From NCBI GenBank assembly GCA_963678705.1, contig OY783212.1, positions 558,001-622,000 on the forward strand: 64,000 nucleotides of DNA, in the 5' to 3' direction. The notes beneath the pieces are model-generated. The model was not told the origin of the DNA and searched no databases. It worked only from the letters and a program-made list of their open reading frames with translations. Shown here one piece after another: positions 13,669 through 23,291 of this stretch (positions within the stretch are counted from its first letter, which is position 1; each line of letters starts with the position of its first letter). The position numbers and the translations under genes were made by a program. The DNA comes from Panorpa germanica. Taxonomy: Eukaryota; Arthropoda; Insecta; Mecoptera; Panorpidae.

Positions 13669-15310
13669 ATGACGGAACGGTATGTAAATTATCTTCATTA
13701 ATCCTATAAAATAATGCCAAGACTTTTAAGTTATTTTATTCTCAGTTACCTTCGTATAAATAGCTTAATAAATAACAGAAAACTAAAAATATTTATTAAA
13801 AAATATATGTTCAAAAAAATATTTGAATATTTCACAAAAATTTTGTAGTATATTAACAAAGATTTTTTTCGCATCTCGCATGCGGTATTCATTTTCTCTA
13901 TATAAGTACAAAAATATCTCAATAATCTTGTTGCATCAAGTAAGTTACACACATTTCTATGTAAGTTTTATTTTAGATGCAGCAGATCCAAGTCTTTGTT
14001 ACCAAAACCTGCCCAAGAAAAGAAAAGGTCCACGTCAGTAGATGGACGCAATTCATTTGGTTGGCGCGGTAGCTTAAAATCAGTTGGTGATGGACATCAA
14101 GAAACAGTACGTTCCAACAGAAGGAGTCGAATCCTGATCAAAGCAACGTCTACACCACTAATCTCTGGAAGAGGAAATAATTTGCAAGTAGGTAGTGCAT
14201 TTTCGGCGGATAGAAGCCGGCAGAGGTCACCCTCAGAACGAATAAATTCATCAGTACAAAAAGATACCCGACCTATACATGACAAAAAATGGGTGGCTTC
14301 ACAATCCATGAGAGTACAAGAACTTGTACAGAGTGTGCCAGAATTGTCCCAAATAGTGTTTAAGGGTCAGTTAAAATCAATGTCAGTTTCTGAGTTTATA
14401 ACCGTTTTAAATTATTTAATTGAACCTATTCTCGGATCTAAAAAATATCTAACTAAGGCAAATGCTATATGGATGAAATGTTTATATTTGTTAAAAAATA
14501 TTTTTATCCTGGAATAATAACAAAGTCAGCCTTAATGACTCCAAATACGTCACATTCATGGCCAAATGTTCTGGCGCTAATAACTTGGTTAATGGACCTG
14601 GGAATTGATAGAGACTCCTCAGACACAACTCAGAATAAAATTCATGATCTACAATTCAAAATGTTTTGCAGTTGGAATAATAATGATCAAACATCTCATG
14701 ATGAAGACTATGCTGAGTGCATTAATATAATGTTAAAGGATAGTGAATTTGTACAATATAGCGCTTAAGAAGAGAAATGTCATCTCGAAGAGATTAAGCA
14801 ACTACAATCAGAGAAATGTTCTTTGAAGAATAAATGTGATGCCATAAAGATGGAGGATAAAGATTTCAAGAATTTTAAGAAGGAAATTCGCGATCGTGAT
14901 AATTTAAGAGGTGATCAACAAACAAAAATTGCAGAACTTCAGCAAAAGATTACGGAACAGCAGATCGTTCGAGACGACTTAGAACGTAAACGTAGTGAAA
15001 TATTGGAAAATCATAAAATTAACCAAATTTCTTACGAACACAAAGTACAACTGGAAAATGAAAATAGATCTGTGAAATACGATATCGAGAGAAATTTAGA
15101 ATTTTTAGATCATCTTTCTAAGGAACTCTTTCAAAAAAGAATGAAACTTGATGAATTTAAAAAACCACTGGCGATAAAGCACACCAATTCAACAGAATAA
15201 AAGCATCTTTAGTTAGTAAAGTAACTTCTATAGGAACAAACTCTGACGAATTATTAGCTAATGATGAACACTTAACGCAGGATCTGGAGAAAATAAAATG
15301 TACTATTCAT
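13669..15310 (+). pseudogene. Ndc80: Broken Ndc80 (Hec1) kinetochore gene copy
   Basis: Ndc80 is the microtubule-binding subunit of the outer-kinetochore NDC80 complex. An 11-nt first exon (13669-13679, encoding MTE plus a split R) has a GTATGT donor and joins in phase to an acceptor at 13976. The second exon gives a basic serine-rich tail, then DTRPIHDKKW and a calponin-homology region ending in SHSWPNVLALITWLMDL, both typical of Ndc80, then coiled coil. Three lesions break the frame: loss of one base near 14464, a TAA at 14766-14768, and loss of one A in a run at 15159-15164 (six A here, seven in the inverted copy). Homology continues in a shifted frame to about 15310. The kept intron argues for DNA-level duplication, not retroposition. 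Alternatively this is the real locus with assembly errors, which is less likely given three independent lesions. Confidence 0.8.
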
Positions 15311-15314
15311 CAAC

Positions 15315-15747
15315 GATGCTTTTATTCTGTAGAATTGGTGTGCTTTATCGCCAATGGTTTTTTTAAATTCATCAAGTTTCACTCTTCTTTCAAAGAGTTC
15401 TTCAGAAAGATGATCTAAAAATTCTAAATTTCTCTCGATATCGGATTTCATAGATCTATTTTCATTTTCCAGTTGTACTTTGTGTTCGTAAGAAATTTGG
15501 TTAATTTTATGATTTTCCAATATTTCACTACGTTTACGTTCTAAGTCGTCTCGAACGATCTGCTGTTCCGTAATCTTTTGCTGAAGTTCTGCAATTTTTG
15601 TTTGTTGATCACCTCTTAAATTATCACGATCGTAAATTTCCTCCTTAAAATTCTTGAAATCTTCATGCTCCATCTTTATGGCATCACATTTATTCTTCAA
15701 AGAACATTTCTCTGATTGTAGTTGCTTAATTTTTTCGAGATGACATT
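15315..15747 (-). pseudogene. Inverted partial copy of the Ndc80 coiled coil
   Basis: The minus strand repeats 14776-15207 almost base for base in opposite orientation, with a spacer of about 107 bases. Read on the minus strand this copy is open throughout the shared region (for example KCHLEKIKQLQSEKC) and keeps the frame that the plus copy lost at the A-run. It lacks the CH domain and any start context, so it cannot encode a full Ndc80. The open frame running over it is an orphan coiled-coil fragment. Confidence 0.85.
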
Positions 15748-15754
15748 TTTGCAG

Positions 15755-15993
15755 ATTTTTTACGGGATTATGAAGCAAAGATCTGCGCAATTCTGACTAA
15801 AATATATATTGCTCTAAATGATTTAATTATGAAATTGGCTTATTATATATTTTATATAATTTAGTCAGAATTGCGCAGATCATGCCACTCTTTCTTCTTT
15901 GCTTCATAATCCCGTAAAATATCTGTTTGTTTTTTAATTATTTCTTGTAATTTTGCTATTTCCTCGTCATGCCGGTTTCGTACTGCATTTACT
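15755..15993. pseudogene. Two further small Ndc80 coiled-coil scraps in opposite orientations
   Basis: On the minus strand, 15863-15993 reads as a charged helix (RNRHDEEIAKLQEIIKKQ, then DYEAKKKEWHDLRNSD). On the plus strand, 15760-15798 carries a shortened version of the same end, with about 15 bases missing inside. The two copies face each other around a loop of about 60 bases, giving a second small foldback. I assign them to the same Ndc80 coiled coil from position and character; the exact place in the protein is inferred. Confidence 0.55.
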
Positions 15994-15995
15994 AC

Positions 15996-16039
15996 ATAAA
16001 ATCATTTTTAGTTAGTATACTAACTAAAAATGATTTTAT
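15996..16039. repeat. Perfect 44-bp palindrome
   Basis: Two 22-bp arms meet with no spacer at the centre AGTATACT; every base pairs. It sits at the outer edge of the Ndc80 inverted copies, so it probably marks a breakpoint of the foldback rearrangement. Confidence 0.9.
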
Positions 16040-16990
16040 TTATGAAAATGAAATACTGATGGCGATATAAAGACAAAGATATTCAAACCATATATAATAA
16101 TTTAGATTTATTACGATAGAATGATGTGTTGTCTAAAATAAAGCTTTAATTATGGGATTTAGATAGGGATTAATTATAACAATAAAGACTTTATGGAACT
16201 TAATTATTTTTGTTTAATATTTCTTAATACTAACATTAAATATATATGTAAATATGTACTCCGAAAATAAATTAACATATATTGACGTACTCTAAATAAA
16301 TTTTTCTCTATTCTGGCTTCTTCTTACAACTCGTACTAATAATATAATAGAACTAAGCGATTGAATTGTATTCAAAAATGAAGTAGGTGTATTGTCACAT
16401 TTGCAAAACACATAATTTTTTAATAACGAAAATATTTAATTTAATAAATTTACATTCCCAAGGTTAGTTGTGTTGCCTACAAGTCAAATATATACAATAC
16501 AAATAATGATACACACCACTTTCTACAAGCAAAAAAAATATTTAAAATTGAAACCTCCCGCGTGGTCTGTTCTTATTGTTTCAGCCAGCGAATTAAGAGA
16601 AGGAATACATGCGGTCAATGCTGTTAGCATAGACTAGAACCAATAATAAAACAGATCTCTAGTTACAGCATCTATTACGACTTAAACTAATTTTTTATAG
16701 GTGGTTCTTTAATTTTAATTAAAACATAGGTCAATTAAGATATTCACGTTTGTTTAGTAATACGTTACCGTATGACTTGGACCTGAATTTGCTACTCATT
16801 GAGAATTTGTAATAATTATAACGCGTAAATTATAATTACTTCACTTGCCCCAAAAGCTGAGTGAGCATAGGTAAAACGCTTCAGCGCATTTTTCCCAACA
16901 ATTAATAAAAGGGAAAATTACGGGATAATTAAAAATTCTAATTATATCTAAGGGGATTGAAAGGATAACATAAAACTTTATTTTTCCTTA
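16040..16990. other. AT-rich intergenic DNA
   Basis: No gene or repeat family recognised. It separates the Ndc80 debris from the 3' end of RpL10. Confidence 0.5.
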
Positions 16991-17024
16991 TTTTTATTTA
17001 TTGACAACGAAATGTTATACAAAA

Positions 17025-19489
17025 TTAGGCGTTAGCTAATTCCTGTTGTACTTTCTTCCATGCTGCAAGTGGTCCATGTTCTGGCCTGTATTTTACATTG
17101 CAACCGTCGGGGGCTAATCTGCCGTCATCCCTCAATTGTTCATATTCATCCCTTTCGTATTTAGTGAATCCCCATTTCTTAGATACATAAATCTGTAACA
17201 AATATTACCAATTGAAAATTAGTTGTATAATAAACACTTAAAAGGTTTATTTAACATAACATTGTTTACATAAAAAAAGTTCTTTCAATATAAACGCATG
17301 TTTTCTGACGTAATAAACTAAATATAGGTCAAATTACGAGAGTTCGGCGGCGACTCATACTTAAAACAAGTTGTGGGATATAAACTGCCGATATAACTAA
17401 AAAGCACTGATTCTCTTATTTTTTTATAACGTATATAGAAACGAATAAGATAAAATTCATTATCGTATTATAGATTTATACCGCTCTTATAATCTCTTTT
17501 AAGTATAAGTCGCCGCCGAACTATCGTGATTTGAACTATATGCTATGTTGTATGTATCAAACTGATATATTAAGCTTTTCGAATTACTGGAAAACTTACT
17601 AAAAATATAAATATAGTTCAAATTACGAGAGTTCAGCGGTAAAGTGAGCTTAAAATAAGTTGTGCCGTATAAATCTACGATACAATGATAAAGTACAGTG
17701 TCACATGTTTCATAATGTATATAATAGATAAAATTCACCATCGTATCGTAATTTTTACGGCTCTTAAAACCTCTTTTCAACATAAGCACTGCCAAACTCT
17801 CGTAGTTTAAACTATAAGTTATATTATATGTAAATATATAAATAAGTTCGGTAAATAAAATATTTTCTGCTTAGTTTTAATACTAAGTTACAATAGTAAT
17901 ACCAATAGTTTTAAAATAATTTTGGAATCATTTCATTTCCACTTGTGAATTTCTTTTTGTTTACCTACTCATTGTAACAAAATTAAATTAAGTTAAAATA
18001 GAAATCCTCTATAAAAAAAAATGTAATGTAATTAATTCGAATTAATTTCATTCGTAGGAATAAATTATTAAACTTATTCATAATTCCAAAATACAGAATT
18101 TTATTATATGTTAACGGTATAAATAAAGTATAGTACCATTTCAAAAAAATGTTTTGTCAGGTACTATCCCTAAGTGCAACCCATTGTTAAATTATTTCTC
18201 GGAATGCTATAGGTACATTATTTTAACAATGAAAATTCAAATAACTGCATTTTTATTACGTGTACTCAAATAATATGTTGTGAATGAATTTTAGCGAAGC
18301 TTAGCGTTTTGCTATGTTAATTATTTTGAAATTAGTTTCTTTTTGTTTGCGTACAACTTTATTTTGTTTGCAATTAACTACGAATTTTGCTACAAGCAGA
18401 TACTTTTTGAAGTGGCTTCCTTTTAATCACACACGTGGTTAAACTAAATATTCCTAAAGTTTTATATGCAAAGGGCTTGGGGTTCCTTGGAGATGGACGC
18501 GGTGGATTTTTTACCTTTTGACGCCCTGGGAACTTGAACTTGGCACGACGGAGAGCCTCAATGACTGCCGCCTTGTAACGATCGCTGGATCGTACTGACA
18601 TAATTGGTTGTCCAATACGGACTCGGGCAACGGTTCCTTGTGGTTTTCCAAAAGCACCACGCATTCCAGTTTGAAGCCTGTACAAATTAAACGTTTGTGT
18701 TACATAACATTCATATATTTGTGTCAATGTTAAAATTTGAGATCAGACGAAGATGTCTCACCTATCAGCTCCGGCACACGACAACATCTTGTTAATTCTA
18801 ATAACGTGGAACGGATGCAACCTCATTCGGATGTGGAATTGATCTTTACCACAATTCTTAACGAGATACTTATTGCAACAAATTCTTCCAGCTTCCAAAG
18901 CTTCAGAACTCAGTTGCTCATACTCGTCAGACACAAGATGAACACATAGTGGAAAATCTTCCACACTAGCTCTTTTCTTTCCCAAATCGAAGATACGAAT
19001 CTTTGGGTCGGGTACACCACGACAGAAACGAGATTTTGGGTAGGGTTTATTTTTGCAATAGCGATAACTGAAAATGAAATACGTAAGTTAAAACCTTTGT
19101 TTTTCTAACAAGGTTATCAATAATTTTGCAAACAACTACATGGAACATAACCAAAAAAAAAAGTAACATGCTTCAATTAGGAAACTAGTTGCACAAGGAC
19201 ATATCAAATTTAGAAAGGAGAATAGCTAAAAATTGTATTACAACAAAACTAACTTATTGCACAATAATGTAAAACATTGAATCATTGAAATAGATATGAG
19301 AATACGTAGATATTTTTATAACAAAATTGCGCCTCACAAAAACATTTTAAAAATTTAACACAATTGTTAAATAATATTATTTTTAAGAAAAAAGAAACGG
19401 GAATGTTATTAAATAATTAAATCATAATTACAATTGTAAAATAGCAAAAAAATCAGAATTACTAACCATCTCGCTGGACGACGACCCAT
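17025..19489 (-). CDS. RpL10: 60S ribosomal protein L10 (uL16), complete, four coding exons
   Basis: Large-subunit ribosomal protein near the peptidyl-transferase centre. Minus-strand coding exons in order: 19467-19489, 18762-19067, 18515-18677, 17025-17192. Junction phases agree and the product is 219 aa, the usual length. The protein starts [20 protein letters not shown] and contains [52 protein letters not shown] and a C-terminal exon starting [18 protein letters not shown] on the minus strand at about 16997-17002 is a likely poly(A) signal. The last intron (17193-18514) is long because it holds two family A MITEs. Transcribed away from the C1orf131-like gene at 20297. Confidence 0.97.
17323..17541. 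mobile_element. MITE family A, copy 1 (in RpL10 intron)
   Basis: About 220 bp with long imperfect inverted ends (AGTTCGGCGGCGACT at the left, AGTCGCCGCCGAACT at the right) and ATAG/CTAT-type termini flanked by TA-rich DNA. Four related copies lie at 17612, about 29140, 49027 and 52948. TA-like flanks suggest a Tc1/mariner-derived MITE; this is inference. Confidence 0.8.
17612..17815. mobile_element. MITE family A, copy 2, diverged (in RpL10 intron)
   Basis: Same structure as copy 1, with decayed ends (GAGAGTTCAGCGG at the left, CTGCCAAACTCTC at the right). It lies about 70 bp beyond copy 1 in the same intron. Confidence 0.75.
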
Positions 19490-19634
19490 TGTGGCCTGAA
19501 ATAAACGTATATATATTAAAATCAAATCACAATTATTTAATAAAAAGCACTATCTTTGAAAATATACCAAACATAAATTAAGAAAGGACAAGTGTAAGTG
19601 GATGATTTAAGTTATATTATTTTAACTAACATAC

Positions 19635-19685
19635 CGTCCTTGTTAGACGTTGAGCTAACAGCAGTAAAAGACCGGAAAGGGATAA
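19635..19685 (-). promoter_or_regulatory. RpL10 5' leader exon with a TOP-like start
   Basis: On the minus strand a pyrimidine-rich stretch (CCTTTCCGGTCTTTTACTG) precedes an exon ending at 19635 before a GTATGT donor. An acceptor at about 19496 leads into the ATG exon. Oligopyrimidine starts are typical of ribosomal-protein genes. The transcription start site is inferred, not seen. Confidence 0.6.
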
Positions 19686-19689
19686 AGAT

Positions 19690-20296
19690 GATTAAGACCA
19701 AAAATAATTCTGCAATATGGCGACTTGAAATACTCTAGCGGTAGTTACTCATACCATAACAAAGAAAATGTTAATCTGCATTTATACATTGGTAACATTG
19801 CTTTTCAATTTAACATATTTAATAAACTAATTAAATGTATTTTAATGTAATGTATATTTTTTATTTCTGTATCTCTTCAACCTACAACTTTAATTGCTTA
19901 ATATTATACATATAGTTTTACAGAATTGTTTCGCGTGAACTTGTTGAAAAGATTGTCCTGATTCAAGGTTACCTAAGGTAGAAGTCCAAAGTGTATTTGC
20001 AAGAACTGATAAAAGAATTGAATATTTATTCTTTTGTAATTCATAAATATCCATTAATATATAAAAGTAAATACTTTAAATAGTTCCATAATATAAAACA
20101 TTAAAGAATTCATCATCTCTGCAATCTCCTATTACCATCAGATATAATAAATTACCATCTGTAGTTCGTTAAAGTGTCACCGACTAACAGCGCTTGTCAA
20201 ACTTGTTATGGTTTTGGCAGATTCACATGGAAATATTTTGCTTATAAATAAGTTGTAAAAGTGATATTTTGCATTATTAAGTAATAATTTGTTAAA
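19690..20296. promoter_or_regulatory. Shared upstream region between divergent RpL10 and the C1orf131-like gene
   Basis: About 600 bp separate two head-to-head start sites. No TATA box or other specific motif is convincing. A shared housekeeping promoter region is inferred from the arrangement and from the likely ribosome-related role of both genes. Confidence 0.35.
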
Positions 20297-20800
20297 ATGG
20301 AAGAGCCAGGTTTTATTAAAACTAAGTGGTCGATGCTTAACAATAAGCCTGCAGAAGAATTCAAAGTTACAGTGTTTGAACCAAGAAAAAGAAAATTGAA
20401 AAATAAATCTAACCTTCAAATTGATGACAAAACTAATATTTCTGATGAAGATGGACAGGAAAAAGGATTCGATATAAAACGAGTGAAACATGAAATGATA
20501 AAGTTTGCAATGACAGGTTTCGCTGGTAAGAAAAAAGAGGAAATCAATGCTGAAATGTTAATTAAATTAGGTGCCAAACCACCTAAAAGAAAGAATAGGA
20601 ATTACAAAGAAATTCTAGAAGAAAAACGAAAATCTCTTAAGCATGCTGCAGCTGACAAAGAATTTCAACAAGCTGGAAAGAATTCTGTGGGTGTTTGTAT
20701 TGCAAAAAAGAAAAGTAAAAAGAGAAACTGGAATACGCAAAAAGAAGGGAAAGGTTCATTTTTAAAAGACTATGGCGTTGTTCGTCCTAAGAATAAGTAA
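20297..20800 (+). CDS. Small basic protein, C1orf131-like (DUF4602), 167 aa, intronless
   Basis: The open frame starts at ATG 20297 after TTGTTAAA and ends at TAA 20798-20800. The C-terminal half is lysine-rich and contains IKFAMTGF, then LGAKPPKRKNRNYKEILEEK, which matches the GITGY...LGAKPPK...NYK signature I know from the C1orf131/DUF4602 family. Human C1orf131 is a nucleolar component of the small-subunit processome, so a role in 18S rRNA maturation is the likely function. No membrane segment or signal peptide. The N-terminal third is acidic to mixed and not conserved in any way I recognise. Confidence 0.65.
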   Translation: MEEPGFIKTKWSMLNNKPAEEFKVTVFEPRKRKLKNKSNLQIDDKTNISDEDGQEKGFDIKRVKHEMIKFAMTGFAGKKKEEINAEMLIKLGAKPPKRKNRNYKEILEEKRKSLKHAAADKEFQQAGKNSVGVCIAKKKSKKRNWNTQKEGKGSFLKDYGVVRPKNK

Positions 20801-23291
20801 ATGTTATATAGAGAAGAAGAAAATAATATAAATATATTACTATATATACTATAATATTAAATGAACAATTTAAAACTCATCTGGATTTTTTGTATTGAAA
20901 CATATTTCTGTTTTTATTTATTTCTCAACACGACCCCTGTACATTTTTTCATGTATAGTCTGAAACATTAAAAAGTAAACAAGAAAGCATATCTCAAAAG
21001 TAAGTCAATTAAGTTTTTTATGTGTCGACTATACACATTTAAATTCATTTTAAAATTTGTACCTTTTTTAAAAATTAGGTATAATTGGGTGATAAAAAAT
21101 ATTTTTTTTAAAAGTAAACTACATATTATTTAACTAAATAAACAATCTGCTCTTTTCTATAAAGAATACTCGTTGCAAAAGTTACTTATAAAACAAGTGC
21201 GTTTGCTCACTTTATTTCATTTCACTGAAGATTAACAAAAACACAAATATTTATAATTAATTAATTTCAATAGTAAGAAATTATATTTTCAGATCCAATG
21301 GTTAGACTTTTCAATTGACTATATATTTATTATTAATTATAAGTTTGAGGCTGATAAATTTCATTTATTTGTTTGTACATTTGATATGCCAATTGTAATT
21401 ACTTATTTTGTATTGTGTTAAACATTAATTTTATTAACTACAAACGCATTATTTGAATAATTGTGAGCAATCACAAATTTGTTTATTTTTGAAATAACAA
21501 AAGATAGAACTCTTCCTATTTCCTTAATAACTCTCCGGTATGGAATGATAGCTCCTTGGTATACCGGTCGCGTTATTAGAGATTAAGAAATGAACAAAAG
21601 AAATATTTCTGCTCAAATCAATTCCCATGGAAATATGAAGTCATTATTAAATAAATAATGAGAATTTTAAGGCTCCATTTTGATTGACTAATTGTATAAC
21701 AATACAGTTACTTATTCAATAAAAATGGTGTCTAAAAGAATGAATAAATTTGTATTATTAAATACTAATTAAACAACAATAATAAACATATTATTTTCAT
21801 TACAACATAATTTTCGGTAAATTTAATTTTTTGTTCAAATATTCAGTCACAGAAAAGGAACGTCTAATTTATTATTTTAGCTCCGATTGCTTAATTTTGT
21901 TATTAACTTATTTGCTTTAAAAATTATAATATTGAGTTATTTAAGATTCTATATTTAAACCAGATTCTTTTAAGAAAGACATTCAATTAAAGTACTATTG
22001 CTTTCTAAGTAGAAGAGAGATTAACTCGCTCACAACTTTTTAAATATTAATTGAATTATTTATTTAAGAAAAGAACTTGTTTAAATATAAAACTTATACA
22101 ATTTTAACAAGATATTTAAAATGCTAGAAGTGTACAGCAAGGTAAAAAATATTGAATTTTTTTTATATAGTAATAATTTAATAAGACACAACTAGACGAC
22201 CGCTATTGCACCGAAGCGACCGTTAATAAAACTTGGTTTTAAAAACCGAGGAATGATTCGTGCAGCTACACCATGTGATGTGGTTGATTAATTCAAATAA
22301 ACCTTTATTTCTAATCATTTATATGATGTGTTCAGTTTATAATTATTTTATCATATTATAATTATATAAAATTAGTAATAAGAATGTAAATGAATATACA
22401 AACACGTATATTTTAACAATTTTAATTAATGTGAGATTTTAACTTGCTGTATAATAAATTTATTATATCACTCCATAACGTCTGATAAAAAATATTTGAG
22501 TTATTTTTATCTATAAAATATAATAAACATTTTACTGGCAAAGTATGAATTTCAAAGTAAGAATATACAATGTACAATTTTTTTATATTCTATGGAATTA
22601 AACTATAGTTCATTCTCTTTTTACGAGTAATCTGAATATATCTTTGCCTCAAGTACACAAATCGAGGAAACCTTTTATAAACATGATTTTCTTTCTATTA
22701 TGGTTGTAAATTTTAGAAGCCACCACTACTACTGAGAATGTTAGATTTTCGTAATTTCAAGATTCATTAATAAAGTGATGGAATATTACTTAAATTAATT
22801 TTATAGAGCTATTACTCTCTCAAATTTTAAGAGTATACAAATATTGTAGCATATTTTTATTAAGATACGAAATTTAAAATAAAATATTTGTTTCAATCGC
22901 CATATCACATATTTTAAAATATTATAATTAACATTTTCGAATTCATACTTTGTCTGCAGCATATATGTATATAATTAATAATTATATAGTATTTATTTAT
23001 TTGAGCTAATAACAGTCTAAGAACGATCATTTCACGTCGAAAACAAAAATTCTGAATGTTTTTAATATCTTGCCTGTATTCAGACAGACAATTATAAACC
23101 CGATGGCAATTTTGTCATTTTCTAATTGCAATGATTTTTTTTTATTGATTTATTACGAGTTATTTATTTTGTTTTCTACAAAACTATGATTTTATTATAT
23201 TCTTAAGTTTATGTTAACTTTTCGATTCATCCATTTATTTGTTAGCTTGATCCGGCTTTATCTTCGTTCTTTTTGTTATTTTTATCGCTCA
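20801..23291. other. Intergenic AT-rich DNA
   Basis: This gap lies between the C1orf131-like gene and the 3' end of the transporter. I see no protein-coding exon, tRNA or resolved repeat. The minus-strand 3' UTR of the transporter presumably occupies the right edge. Confidence 0.5.

Noticed and set aside
15272..15790. A free-standing 172-aa coiled-coil protein on the minus strand
   Set aside because: It is the inverted copy of the Ndc80 coiled coil with unrelated flanks at both ends; there is no sign of its own start or promoter.
18737..18949. Plus-strand open frame opposite RpL10
   Set aside because: It is the antisense shadow of a highly conserved ribosomal-protein exon.
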